A stretch of 64,000 nt of DNA. Origin: Hepsetus odoe (lineage: Eukaryota; Chordata; Actinopteri; Characiformes; Hepsetidae). Location of the stretch: assembly GCA_017165825.1 (NCBI GenBank), contig CM029367.1, positions 1,067,030 to 1,131,029 of the forward strand. The letters are read 5' to 3'. Positions 10,801 through 21,904 of this stretch are shown here, piece by piece. The notes beneath the pieces were generated by a model. It did no database searches, was not told the origin of the DNA, and was given only the letters and a program-made list of their open reading frames with translations. The position numbers and the translations under genes are program-made. Position 1 is the first letter of the stretch, and every line of letters starts with the position of its first letter.

Positions 10801-11119
10801 AATATCGCCGTCCTCTGATCCTACTGTCCCCTCTTCGTGTGTCCAGAGTCCGGATGAAGGGGTGTGTGTGTGTGAAGGCGAGCTAAAGGAGTGTGTGTTA
10901 AAGAGCCGGCACTAATCGGGACACACTGCTTGGAAAAACAGTTAAAAAAAAAAAAAAAAAAAGACAGAAAAACGTTTTTTGAGTAAAAATGATCTCGGTG
11001 TTGAAAGGAGGAGAGAAGATGAGCGAAAGGGGGAGAAAAAAAAACAAAAGCGAGGGAGAGGAGGACGAGGGAAGGCGTAGGAATTCACCTTGGTGTTTAT
11101 TCTGCAGCTGCATTATCAG

Positions 11120-11186
11120 CATTAACGGAGCGAGAGACAGACAGACAGACAGACAGACACAGACAGAAAGAGAGAGACAGGCAGAC

Positions 11187-11217
<31 letters not shown>

Positions 11218-11331
11218 CAAAGACAGACAGAGAGAGAAAGAGAGAGAAAGAGAGAAACAGACAGAGAGACAGACAGACAGATGAGAGAGCGAGAGAGAAA
11301 GACAGACAGAGAGAGGGAAACAGAGATAGAC

Positions 11332-11362
<31 letters not shown>

Positions 11363-11458
11363 CAGAAGGACAGACAGAGAGACAGACAGACAGACAGAGA
11401 GAGAGAGAGACAGACAGACAGACGAGAGAGTGAGAGAGAAAGACAGACAGAGACAGAC

Positions 11459-11489
<31 letters not shown>

Positions 11490-11580
11490 GTGATAGAGAG
11501 ACAGAAAGACAGACAGAGAGACAGACAGACAGACAGAGAGACAAACAAACAGACAGGGAAAGAAAGAAAGAAAGAAAGAT
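11120..11580. repeat. GACA/GAGA simple-repeat tract
   Basis: About 460 bases of GACAGACA and GAGAGA, ending in (GAAA)n. A 20-base A run lies upstream at 10943-10962. The tract gives long open frames on both strands (Arg/Asp/Gln-rich or Leu/Ser/Cys-rich), which I reject as genes. Confidence 0.95.
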
Positions 11581-12154
11581 TCAGAGAAAGGGGGATGCTG
11601 ATGGACTGGTATGGGCGCTGTGAGCAGCTCCTATTTGTTGGTTCTCAGCAGAACCGGGTCTTTATTCAGGACCAGACGTTGGTGGGATGTCCTGAGCAAC
11701 ACTCAGGACCCGGACCTGCAGTACCGTCTCCCTCGAGCTCCTCGGTCTGCTTCTCCAGGAGCCTGAACACTTTATTTAATGCAGGACGATGACAGACGGA
11801 GGATCAGAGGGAAAGTCCAGATCTGTCTCGGAGAGGCGGGAGTTTCAGGAGACAAAAGAGAGACGGGAGAGGTTTTCCTTTTCCTGCCAAGTGTCTCTCA
11901 AAGTCGGTGCTAAAACGAGCGTTCATCCTCCTTCCCTTAATCCCTGTGATCTATGAAAAACCGCAGAGGCTCACTACAGGCACAGGCCTGGATGCTTTCC
12001 GACCAGAGGGACGAAGGACGAGAGCGTCCCCCCGGTTGGGTCTTTTTTTGTGGGGGTGAGGAATTCTTGCAGGATGCTGCGGTAATTTGTCAGGAATTTG
12101 TTTCAGTGAAAGAGTTCGTGTCAAATGGAGGACAATCTTGCCACCAAACACGCC

Positions 12155-12455
12155 TCACATTGAAAAGGTCCTGGGTTCGGGACGGTCCGGGTCCTTTCTG
12201 GTGGACATGTTCTCCCCGTGTCTGTGTGTGTCTCTCCTCCCACCCTTCGTTTTCCTCCCACCGTCCAAAGACCGGCACGTCAGGTGGACTGGAGATGCTA
12301 AATTGTCCCCCTTGGTGTGAAAGTGTGTATGTGTTCGCTGTGTCTGCCCTGCAGTGGACTAGAGACATGTCCAGTGTGTCCCCACCTTTCACCTGTGATA
12401 GACTCTGCCCATGTCTCTAATCAGGACAAGTGGCTCAGAAAATGAGTGAGTTAAT
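12155..12455 (+). mobile_element. SINE-like dispersed repeat (family B)
   Basis: The block order is AGGTCCTGGGTTCGGG (B-box-like), GGTCCTTTCTGGTGGACATG, TTCTCCCCGTGTCTGTGTG, CCACCGTCCAAAGACC, GGTGGACTGGAGATGCTAAA, CCCTGCAGTGGACTAGAGAC and a tail near CAGAAAATGAGTGAG. This matches a repeat widely seen in fish genomes that begins with a tRNA-like head and ends in GAATGAATG. The head upstream of the B box is weak or missing. A reverse fragment lies at 29535-29625. Confidence 0.7.
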
Positions 12456-12594
12456 AAAAATAACTGCAGCCACTGCTTGGTGATGGGATCCAGTTACTAT
12501 GACAACGCCATCTAAGGTGGAACACTTCCTAACCAATCAGATGCTTCTGGGACACACCCGTGTTTAATTATTTTGTTAAATTAAAAGATCGAGC

Positions 12595-12985
12595 GGGACA
12601 AAAGGGTAGGACAGCAGGATGACAGAGGAGAAAAGCAGAACAGAGGTACAGGACAGCAGATCAGGACACCAGGGGAGGACGGTAAAGCAGGATAGCAGAG
12701 GAAGATAGAGCAAGACAAAAAGGGCAATACAGTAGAGTGGGACAGCAGAGGTAAAAAATCAGAGCAGAACAGAAGGGCAGGACAGCAGAGGAGGACAGAA
12801 GAGTAGGACAGCAGGGCAGGACAAAGAGGAGAGGAGAAAAACAGAGGAGGACAGAAGAGCTAGACCAAAGCAGGAGAACAGAGCAGATTAGCTAAAGAGG
12901 ACAGAACAGCAAGGAAAAGGATAGGACAGCAGGAGAGGACAGCAGAACAGGACAGTGAGACAGGACAGCAGGACAGCACAAAGGA
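12595..12985. repeat. Degenerate GACAGCAGAG-type tandem tract
   Basis: Irregular repetition of AGGACAGCAG, GAGGACAGAA and ACAGAGCAG on a ~10-22 base scale. The Ser/Leu/Cys-rich minus-strand frames are by-products. Confidence 0.8.
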
Positions 12986-13127
12986 AAACACTGATCCCAG
13001 CTGCAGTGGAGACGACCGAGGAATGTGTTTGTGGACCCAGATAGGAGGGTCCAAGCGGTACATGTCAACATCGGACGTGTTTCATAGCGTCCCGCCACTA
13101 AACCCCTCTTTCAGCTGCATGTGCCTG

Positions 13128-13204
13128 GTGTGTGTGTGTGTGTAGGTGTGTGTGTGTGTGTGTGTGCGTGTGTAGGTGTGTATGTGTGTGCGTGTGTGTG
13201 TGTG
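13128..13204. repeat. (GT)n microsatellite, interrupted
   Basis: A GT tract with GTAGGT and GCGT interruptions. Confidence 0.95.
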
Positions 13205-13479
13205 GTGGAAGACCAAAGCAGGAGGCCGCTAAACCCTTTCCATCATCTGTTTGTCAGAAGCTGCAATTATCGCTCTCTACACCCTGCGACCGCATACCAC
13301 CCTCTCACACACCGGGAGAGGAACAAACCCTCCCCCCATCCCGCCCGGGACATGTCCCGTCACTTTACCACCAGAAACACTTATTTACTGTACTCAAGTA
13401 ATCTGTGCTCAAACAGGCTGGGCATATTAAATTGCATGGATTTGTAACCTCCCTTCCCATCATCGAGATCTGTTTGGGG

Positions 13480-13625
13480 ACAAAAAGACGTCCCTCTGTG
13501 TGTCCATCGGTGCAGGACAGAGTGGAGGAGACGTGAGAGAGAGGACAGGGAGAGTGGACGGTGGAGTTCAGGGTGTGTTGAGTGTAGAGACGTGGATGAA
13601 AGTGAAGCAGTGAAGTAGCGTCCTC
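13480..13625 (+). repeat. Solo 5' flank of the composite minisatellite element
   Basis: The sequence from GACGTCCCTCTGTGTGTCC through GTGCAGGACAGAGTGGAGG, GAGAGAGAGGACAGGGAGAG to GTGAAGCAGTGAAG matches the first half of the ~320-base flank that precedes the arrays at 38846 and 58849. No array follows here, so this is a truncated or array-less copy. The minus-strand frame over it is not a gene. Confidence 0.75.
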
Positions 13626-14044
13626 CAAAGGGACACGAGTGTCTCCAGGTTTTATTTTATGGGTGAAAACGGTAGGAGCAGCTCGGATTATTTGGCCTTT
13701 TTCATCCAGATCTGGATGACGCACCGGAACGGGACGCGGGAGACGAGGACAAGCCCATGCTTCTCCTACGCCTCTCGACATGATGGCTTTTTTACAAAGG
13801 CGTGGCCGCTGCCGAATGAAAAAGAGGCCTGTGAGTGTCTCCGGTTTGTTTGGACAGGCTGCGCCCTGGTTAAACGCACAGAACAGCAGTCATGACCTTC
13901 CCTGCGTGGGACGTCCCAAGGACAGAAGGCGCAGGTCGTTCAAACTCCCGCCCAGAAGAGCAACATTAGTGTTGATGTGGGAAATGCAATCTTTCGCACC
14001 AGCTTTACTTCACTGCCCCAGTTCCACACTGAGCCACGATCCAG

Positions 14045-14130
14045 GAGAGGCTGGAACATTGCTGTGAGGGTCTGATTGTATCAGTGAGGTACTGATGATG
14101 AACATTGCTGTGAGGGTCTGAGTGTTCAGG
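14045..14130. mobile_element. DNA-transposon-like fragment with internal duplication
   Basis: GGCTGGAACATTGCTGTGAG plus GTCTGATTGTATCAGTGAGG resembles the block at 59410-59470. The AACATTGCTGTGAGGGTCTG unit occurs twice. I recognise it as part of a common fish non-autonomous DNA transposon but cannot name the family. Confidence 0.5.
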
Positions 14131-14224
14131 TTCACATTAGATCACCGGAGCTCATCCTAAAATATCATTAATATTATAATACACATATATTTTTGCAAGT
14201 TCATGATCAGTCGATGATGCTGAG

Positions 14225-14432
14225 CACTGACCTGTCCACCCCTAGTTGTCCACTGACCTGTCCACTCCTAGTTGTCCACTGACCTGTCCACCCCTAGTTG
14301 TCCACTGACCTGTCCACTCCTAGTTGTCCACTGACCTGTCCACCCCTAGTTGTCCACTGACCTGTCCACCCCTAGTTGTCCACTGACCTGTCCACTCCTA
14401 GTTGTCCACTGACCTGTCCACTCCCTGTCCAC
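14225..14432. repeat. 26-bp tandem minisatellite (CCTGTCCACYCCTAGTTGTCCACTGA)
   Basis: About eight copies in a strict 26-base register, each holding CTGTCCAC(T/C)CC then TAGTTGTCCACTGA. The only frequent variation is T/C in the middle of the unit. The CTGTCCACTC core also occurs in the 20-bp array at 10300. Confidence 0.95.
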
Positions 14433-15065
14433 ACTTAGCCGGAACTGTCCATTTTAAAAGTAGCTTTGCAGTCCATTCGGGCTCCCCTGAGTCGATACCA
14501 AACAATATGATTTTCCTGTTGTTTCCCATCTGTTCCCTCCTGCACTCTGGGTGATCTGAGTGAGTGAACCGGTGACTCATCCTCTGCAGACTGAGGCCAG
14601 AACAACATCACCGTTCCCACGGTAGCGATGACAAGAGCATGGCGCAGTTGCACGCTTTGGCCTGTTCGTCTGTCAGCAGCGTGACCGAGAACCACCGCAC
14701 AGCCCGGACTTTACACAATGTCAGGATATAAGTGGAAGATATAAGTCAAATATATAACATGTCAGCATGTGCAATAACAGTTCATCAGGTAACAAATAAG
14801 TATATTTCATGATGCATTACATACTTAACAATAATGCACCTCTCTCTCTCTCTCCCTCTCTCTATATAATTCCAGATGTAATTTATTTCAGTCTATATGG
14901 ACGAATGTGTGTATATATATGTGTGTGTATGTGTGTATATAAGTGTAATAATAGTAATGTGTCCCATACATATCATGTATATACTGAAGTATTAATGTCA
15001 AATAATAATATGCACCATTTGTATGATAATCATTGCAAATTGTTCTGGAAATGTCTGCAAAGTAG

Positions 15066-15066
<1 letters not shown>

Positions 15067-15129
<63 letters not shown>
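15067..15129. repeat. (CA)n microsatellite
   Basis: A pure CA tract of about 31 units. Confidence 0.97.
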
Positions 15130-15130
<1 letters not shown>

Positions 15131-15356
15131 CATGCGTCCCATGTGGCCGTCCACCTTTCGGTCACCTCTGCGGTGGAAGTACAGGATGCTGGGAGTCAAG
15201 GCCCTTTACATTTCTGTCCATGGTCCCAAATCAGCTCTGTATGACTGTCTCACCACGCCTGTGTCCCTCCCCGGCTTCCGAAAATCCAGCAGCTACCCCA
15301 CTCAGTTCGAAGAGGTCCAACATGACTCACAAAAACTTCAGACCGTCCCGTCAGAG

Positions 15357-15617
15357 TGAAAAGTGAAAGTGACAACCATTGTCATTGCGGGGTCACAGCA
15401 CAGCTCAGTGAACCACAATGAAACTGGACCTCTGCTTTTAACCCATGCAAACAAACACCGTGCAGCAGTGGGCAGCTATTGAAAGTGCCCGGGGAGCAGT
15501 GACAGGGACGGTACCTTGCTCAAGGGTACCTCAGGGCAACCTACTGGTGAGGGAATCGAACCCACAATCTTCCGATGCAGGGCAACTCCCTAACCACTAG
15601 GCCACCGCTGCCCCCAG
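15357..15617 (-). mobile_element. Full-length tRNA-derived SINE (family A)
   Basis: On the minus strand the order is a GGGGGCAGCGGTGGCCTAGTGG head (A box TGGCCTAGTGG), a GGGTTCGATTCCC B box, CCTGAGGTACCCTTGAGCAA, GGTACCGTCCCTGTCACTGC, the TGCTGCACGGTGTTTG region and a GTCACTTTCACTTTTC tail. The A and B boxes are the internal RNA polymerase III promoter of tRNA-type SINEs. It looks nearly intact. Confidence 0.85.
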
Positions 15618-15939
15618 AGTGTGGGCTCACTGAGTGTGGGCTCACTTCACTTGATGTGATTTTGACACAAACGGGTTGATTAAAGGAATCGATCCAAAGA
15701 TCAAACAGGTTCTCGCCTGGTTCTGAGCTCTGAGCGTCCAGGTGTGTAGAGAACCTTTTGGAGAAAGTGTCCATGGCGAGTTGAGGAGCTGGATTCTTGT
15801 TATCAGAATTGAAACCTGGTCAAACAGAAAGGAAATATTGGTTTAAAAGCTGTTCTTGTTGTCAATATTAGTTTGGCCGTGTCTTTGGCCTCGTTTTGCA
15901 TTTGTTAGCAGCCACTTTAAGCGAGTGTTAAGCACTACA

Positions 15940-15990
15940 CTCGGCTCCTTATCACGGGCCTCCTTATCACGGGCCTCCTTATCAACGGCA
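15940..15990. repeat. Short tandem repeat (CTCCTTATCACGGGC x3)
   Basis: Three adjacent copies of CTCCTTATC(A)ACGGGC, the last diverged. It is a local duplication without a linked feature. Confidence 0.7.
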
Positions 15991-16199
15991 CTGCTTATCG
16001 CAGCAAGGTGACGGCATATGGAGAGTGAGAGGAACTGCTGGACTTTCGGCTCCCTGTCGGGACAAATGGAGGTTTTCTGACAGCCAGTGATGGGACACGG
16101 TCTGCCCGGATGCAGGGAGCAGAGGTGGTGTTAGGGAGAAGATGGAAGGTTGTTGGAATGTGTCAGCAGTGTCGGGACAGAGCGTAGAGGAAGGTTTAC

Positions 16200-16315
16200 T
16201 GGATGGTAGTGAGACCAGACCAGGTGTCAGAATGGAAGATACAGAGATTTGTGTCAGGAGGGACAAGGATGGACAGGATAAGTGAAAGCGAAAGGGGCTA
16301 TTTGTCATTGGGCTA
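16200..16315 (+). mobile_element. LINE 3' fragment abutting a SINE-tail fragment
   Basis: AGATTTGTGTCAGGAGGGAC followed by AAGGATGGACAGGAT is identical to the LINE copy at 23640-23675 (protein reading RFVSGGTRMDRI). It runs directly into AAGTGAAAGCGAAAGGGGCT and TTTGTCATTG, which resembles a reversed family A SINE tail. The plus-strand frame here is therefore a transposon chimera, not a host gene. Confidence 0.55.
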
Positions 16316-17089
16316 TAGACAGACAGATGGTTTTTTTCAGGTGGTGAAGTCTGAGCTTATGGTCAACTTGTCCCAAAACTTTTGACAGAGAAGCTTGTAG
16401 GTGTTAAGATCAGCAGCGGGAGTCAGGGGTGGGGTCGCGAGAGCTCTGTCACCTGAGACGTGTCGAAGCTTCTGGAGAAGCACCTCGGTGCTAAGCAACA
16501 ACCCAGCACACTCGTCCAGAACTTTGACTCTGGTCTTCAGAAAGGCCGCTGCTGCTGATTTTTTGGAACTATCCTGTTCGTTTCTGGCCTTCTGTGAAAC
16601 TGACCAGCTTGTTTTAGCTTGTGTTCACAAAATAAAGCGGCGGATCTCAGCCCTCAGAGCAGGACTGCTCCTCAGCGGGGTCGCTGGAGGAGAACAGGTC
16701 AAGAACGGAGAACGGACCCATGAGTTCCATCTCCTGCAGGCTCGCACAAAAACAGTCCGCCATCGAGTCCATTAGTGAGGTTTGTTGTGAAAACGGACAA
16801 CAGGCCAAGCGGGCTGGACGCTGGGAGGGGGACTTTAACCGGGGGACGCAGCGTTTGCTGATATTTGTCTAAACTTTGCCAGGAGATAGCACGGAGAGTT
16901 CTGAGGGTCCGTGTGTTTGGCTGTGGGCGTGTGCGGTTTGGGATGACAGGGTAAATGAATTATTGATACGAAACAATAAACTTACGTCACCCCCGTTTCA
17001 CTCAGCCAGGAGGGAATCGTTTTCCCACCACTGGATGTGAAATAAACTCCTGAGACAGTAGGAAGCACACAGTCTGCCAGTGGCCTTAC

Positions 17090-17128
<39 letters not shown>
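17090..17128. repeat. (CA)n microsatellite
   Basis: A pure CA tract. Confidence 0.97.
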
Positions 17129-17130
<2 letters not shown>

Positions 17131-17214
17131 TTTGATATGATAATCGCAGGACATGGGGTCAACTCCCATCTGTACATATATGGAAATGCCCATTATCTGG
17201 TTTCTACATAGTAC

Positions 17215-17475
17215 CATTGAGTTGACAATGCATATTCCATATAAACTGACAAAAGTATGTGGACACATGACTATCACCCTTAAATTCCTGATGTCCACAC
17301 TAGACGTCTGCAGCTTGTTGGAGGTCAGGAAACGATAAAAGACGAGGCCTGTCTCCAGCGCCTTCCAGGTCGTGCAGGTCACTTCACGGCATCAAGGCAA
17401 GTCTTTTGCTCAGAAGCACAGACATGGTACAGGAACAGGTCTCCAAATTGCTGCTAGAACATTGGATCTGTATAA
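17215..17475. mobile_element. Non-autonomous DNA transposon fragment
   Basis: CTGACAAAAGTATGTGGACA then CATGACTATCACCCTTAAA resembles the terminal GTGGACACCTGACCATCA motif of a common fish transposon. The internal GGTACAGGAACAGGTCTCCA block at about 17425 matches the interior of the same family as I remember it. It is fragmented, with no coding capacity. Confidence 0.5.
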
Positions 17476-17639
17476 TTGTGTAACAAGAAAACTTTTAACT
17501 TTAGTCAAAGTTGTTTAAAGTTATTGAACGTTATTAACTTTTAGTCAAAGTAAAAGAAAATCAGCTCCACGCCCATTATTCCTCCTCCACCAAACCTCTT
17601 CACATCTTGCTTCAGAAGATACAGATCTCATTTTCAGTA

Positions 17640-17792
17640 CAGTTCAGCACAGTGACGTCCAAAGAAGAGCTTCGGGACGTCCTTCAAGAAGCCTGGAGAA
17701 AAGTTCCTGACTTAAAGAAAGGAGCTGGTCTAAGAGAGTTGAGGCTGTGCTGAAGAATAACGGTGGCGGTGGTGAATACTGACTTTAAAGCT
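17640..17792 (+). pseudogene. Tc1-like transposase C-terminal remnant
   Basis: Plus-strand reading from about 17651 gives EELRDVLQEAWRKVPDLKK followed by a frameshifted LREL and VLKNNGGGGEY-type end before a stop. This matches the C-terminal tail of a fish Tc1/mariner transposase subfamily. The catalytic DDE region is absent, so only a 3' fragment survives. A minus-strand relative lies at 45575-45770. Confidence 0.6.
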
Positions 17793-17799
17793 GGTTAGA

Positions 17800-19320
17800 A
17801 TGAAACTCTCTGTGTGTTTAGACTGGAGTTACGTGTGTTTGCTCACAAATCACCTTCACACGGAACAGAGAGACAGGAGGAGACTTTTGCCCTGGACCTA
17901 CACATCAAAGCTCCGTAATAATTCTATCCCGTGAGCAGATGAGGAATAATCGTTTTCTGGAGGAAAGGAACGAGTTTTTAGAAGTGGGACGTTACCAAAT
18001 CAGGGCCCCTCACAGCTGGGCCTCTTTTCCTTTTTTTTCCGGGACGATCAGCGAGGTGTAAGGGGTGCACGTCGCTAGAGAAAAGGCAAAAAAGCAGCGA
18101 GAGCAGAGGAGAAAAGCGAAGGCCTAGGTTTTTTTTTCCCTCCTCCTTGGCATGTAAGCATATACACTGTTAATCTTTTCTGTCACGTCGTGAAAAGGAA
18201 GCCGGCCCGCGAGGGGATTTAGCCCGGCGGAGAAACATAAGGAGAGAAAATATGAGGCTAATTTGGTTGACCAGTGTTAGAACCTGCATTAAAAATGTAA
18301 ATACGGCACTTTGGCGGCGGTTTCCGGCCCTGGCGATGCGACGCGGCGAGGGAGGGAAGCAGAACATGTCATGTAAAAGCTCGCCTGTTCTGCACAAATA
18401 GATCATGTCACAGTCTGGAATGTAAACTGGAGCGAGGGAGCAAATTAGCCGGCCGCAAACGATCGCCGAAAGTATGAAGTTTTCCACAAACTCTCCCCGC
18501 GGACGCGGCCCGCTGCGGGGACGGAAAACAAGCCCCCGGCATGTGCTTTCATTCGGGACGGCGGCGCGTTCGCAGGCTCGGAAAAGGGAAACGAGTCTCG
18601 TGTCGTCCCGTAAACCAAACACGAAGGCCCGGCTTCTGTTTCTCGCCAGCTTCCAGATGGCCTTCTTCTCGTTAACCGAGCAAACGTCCCGAACCATCGG
18701 CACTTCTTCCAAGCGTCCCATTAGAGGGCTGAGAGGATTAGGTCAACTTTCAGTCAAACCCCACTTCAACAACAGATTTGCTGTCACTTTTGAGACGCTG
18801 GACACGTTTTTTCGTCCCCCGATTTAGCATTTCGCTTCCTCTTGTGGTTTTTCACCGCGAGAGCGTGTCGGCGCGGGACGGCGGCGTTCGCCGCTGCTGA
18901 CTGAAGCGCTGTTCTGGACGGAAAATGCTTCTCGTCAGGTTATTTGGCATGTGAAAGGTCAATTATAGGAAATGTTTAGGAAGTTCTCTGAATGGTAACA
19001 CATGGACTATAATGGGTACAGTATGCAAGAAGAAGGCCCAGAATTCCCTTCACCACATTCTAACTTCAGTTTAATTGATGCCTGTTTGGAAACGCTTCTA
19101 TTTTTTTTTCTTTCTTCGCTCTCTCGGAAAAAGGACGAGCGCGGAACGGCCGGAGCTAATGTGTCCAAAAGTATCCGGACTCCACGGGTGAGCGCTTCGA
19201 AAGGAAGCTTCCGACGCGGTTGGGATTCGGCGGTGGCGAATGGAACCAGACGTCGTGCCACGACAGGCTCTCTCTAAAGCCACCACTGAACCTGCAAATA
19301 ATGCTGCATCTAAAGCAGCC
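17800..19320. other. Unique, CpG-containing non-coding sequence
   Basis: No repeats of note apart from the short motif at 19231. A 183-codon minus-strand frame (18170-18721) and a 117-codon plus-strand frame (18474-18827) overlap in opposite directions. Neither shows a recognisable domain, and stop depletion fits the CpG-rich composition at 18470-18760. Conserved non-coding sequence is possible. Confidence 0.3.
19231..19255 (+). repeat. Dispersed short motif GAATGGAACCAGACGTC
   Basis: GGCGAATGGAACCAGACGTC matches the copies at 26811 and 35511 almost exactly. Confidence 0.5.
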
Positions 19321-19383
19321 TTCGCCATAAATGGGCTTTTACAAATCTACATTTTAGGCCAAAACTGCTGAAAGTTCCTGGTA

Positions 19384-19403
19384 GTCTGGTTCCATTCACC
19401 ACC
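19384..19403 (-). repeat. Dispersed short motif, reverse copy
   Basis: TCTGGTTCCATTCACCACC is the reverse complement of the motif at 26811. Confidence 0.5.
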
Positions 19404-20159
19404 TTCTCTTTGAACGATTCACTCCAAAACCAGACATTCTAACTGCAGAATTGTTCTAGAACTTGGTGGGATTCTCCCTCGCGATGCACCACAGAAAAGC
19501 ACAGATCAACAGGGTGAGTCATGAGCCCGTGAGACGAGGACATCCGGTGCCAACATACGCAACAAACACTGAGGTCCTGCTATGCAGCCCGTGGTAGTTT
19601 GAATCCAGCTCGTCAGCTGCTACCTCATAGTTTACTTACAGATGTTCAGATGCTGACATGTTTTACTAGCTGGCAGCGTGGGGCATGTTTGCCGTGGAGC
19701 GGCATGGCATCTGCGCTGTTGGAGTTCTTTTCTCCAGATGTGCAATAACATGGGTGGGTACCACAGCTGCAATATGGCTACCAGACTGCACACATCAACT
19801 CTGATTAGGCTCAAAAGCCCGGCGGCCAAGAATGAGGTCAACATTTGGAGCGGCGAACGTATTAACAGGGATCTTTTCATGTAAACATGCACTTCGTCTG
19901 CCAAACTGACCCTAACCTTAATCAAATCCATGACCGGTTAAATATTTGTTTGTGCTGGTTAGGTTTCTCACTTCGCGCACTGGCTTGGTGACTCTGAACG
20001 GGCGGAGAAAAAAAAAAACGGTTAGTCTGATAATTATCTGCGCCTTTTAGCATTTGGACGCTTGACATCGGTTCACGCTACTGCTTTCTGCACAAAATAA
20101 GGGAAAACAAATCAGTGGGTTTGGTGTGAAAGGCTTCTTAATTGAGAAATTCTCCCAGG

Positions 20160-20185
20160 GGTGGTGACTGGAACCGGACGTCTGA
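20160..20185 (+). repeat. Dispersed short motif, diverged copy
   Basis: GGTGACTGGAACCGGACGTC differs by a few bases from the copy at 26811. Confidence 0.45.
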
Positions 20186-20783
20186 AACACAGACTTGGGA
20201 AGACGAGGCCCGACTTAACGTTCACACTTGAATAAGTGCAAGCGTCCACAATTCGCTGGACGTCAAAATGAAGTTCTTTGATATTGAGCTGTGATGTGGT
20301 TCAACAAATCAGAATGTAGGAGCTCTAAAGAGAACACACGACTTTGTGAACTTGTATTCCAAACGTTCGTTCCAAACACAGAGAGGGAGAAGTTGAGCAT
20401 CGCCGTGTTGGGTTTTCCGGTAATTTATGAAGTGTCCCTGTGAACCTTGAGCTGCACGCTTCAGTTCAATTAATGTCGCAACAAAAGCAGCTCCATCTCG
20501 CTGATCCACGGCAGCGTTTCGCAATTTGTAGACAAAACTTTCCCTCCTAATGCTCAATTTTTAGCAGCTCACTGGCAATAAACGATGAGGTGACCTGTTA
20601 CTTGTGGCCACTCAACAGAACACACATTCTGTCCACTTCATCTACGTCAAAAAGTGCATGGCGAAACTGGGACGATGTTTCAGAAGCTCTTGGGTCTAAC
20701 TTCTCCGAGGTGGAGGGATACATGCAGGGTGTTGCGAGGCGCTGATCATTTTACCAACACAAACACTCATGTAGCTTGTGGGG

Positions 20784-21020
20784 CAGCGGTGGTCTAGTGT
20801 TTAGGCCACAGGATTAAGGGGTCATGGGTTCGAATCCAGGACCAGCAGCTTTCCCTGAGGTACCCTTGATCAAGGTACCATCCCCATCACTGCTCCCTGG
20901 GTGCCGCATATGTCTGCCCCCTGCTGGACGGTGTGTGTGTGTGTGTGTGTTAAATACAGAAGATGTGTTCAGTTGTGGTTCACTGTATTCGCAATGACAA
21001 AGTCACTTTCACTTTCACCT
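20784..21020 (+). mobile_element. Full-length tRNA-derived SINE (family A)
   Basis: The head GGCAGCGGTGGTCTAGTGT carries an A box. The B box GGGTTCGAATCC at about 20827-20838 is a perfect match to the canonical GGTTCGANTCC. The conserved body CCTGAGGTACCCTTGATCAA and GGTACCATCCCCATCACTGC follows, then a short GT tract and the tail CAAAGTCACTTTCACTTTCA. Confidence 0.88.
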
Positions 21021-21029
21021 CTGGACCAA

Positions 21030-21900
21030 GAGGCCACCACTGGGATCTCGAGTGCCTTAACCTCAAGTGTTTCCAGGGAGACGGTCCCTGTAATTGGGAC
21101 TCGATGGAGGCCGAGTGTCTTCTAAACGATGTGATGTCACGCTGTGTGACTCGATGAAAGGAAGATTGTGGGAGAAGAACAAAACAAAAGTCAGTGGAAT
21201 TACCAACCAGCACCACGCAGTATCAGCCATTACCTGTTAGCTTCATTCGCCTTAAAGCTCCAGAAACAATACCGGCTGATGGACTGCTTCTGGAGGGAGA
21301 AGAAAAACAGCGCGAGCTGAGCTCCCTGCCAGACTACTCCTTTAAGCGAGACGTGTGTCCGGTCCCCTTCAGCTTTACGGGAACGTCAACAGCTCATGAC
21401 GTACAGCTGAGCGTGACGACCCGGAGAAGAGACAAAACAATGAATAACTCCAGCCCTGACTCATCAATACGCTCACTCCGAAACCTTCGGCTAAAAATAA
21501 CACAGCGGGAGGACGGCGGTCGGCAAAATGTTGTTCTTTCCCAGCGTTAATATCGGCGCTCGCGGCCGCTAATCGAAGGGAGAACGTCAGGCATCCATTA
21601 CGGCTGTCTCTTGTGATTAATGTGGGGATTTGTGGCCTGCGCTTCACCTCTCCCTGACGGACAGGCCGGCGATCGCTCGCTGGCCTGGTAGCGGCAAGAA
21701 AGGGCCGCCGTTCGCTGACATTGCGGCGGAGTGTGTGGTTTGGACAGCGAGATGATTACATGTGTAACAGCGGAGAAGGAAAACGAAGAGAGAACCTTAA
21801 ACCGCAACACCACTTCCTGAAGGAGACAGCATGAGACGCTGGGACGGTGGATCACTTTCTCGCTCTCCGCCGTCTTCTGTGTCCAAATTCCAATCATACT
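21030..21900. other. Unique non-coding sequence
   Basis: Mixed CpG-containing DNA with short frames on both strands and no repeat. Nothing specific is recognised. Confidence 0.35.
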
Positions 21901-21904
21901 TCTC

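Noticed and set aside
10989..11792. 267-codon plus-strand frame rich in Arg, Asp and Gln
   Set aside because: It is a translation of the GACA/GAGA simple repeat; a similar-length frame exists on the other strand.
18170..18721. 183-codon minus-strand frame in unique sequence
   Set aside because: No recognisable domain or splice context, an overlapping opposite frame is also open, and the CpG-rich composition lowers stop frequency.
20784..21020. Possible functional tRNA gene because of good A and B boxes
   Set aside because: No cloverleaf acceptor pairing is evident and the body and tail match other SINE copies.
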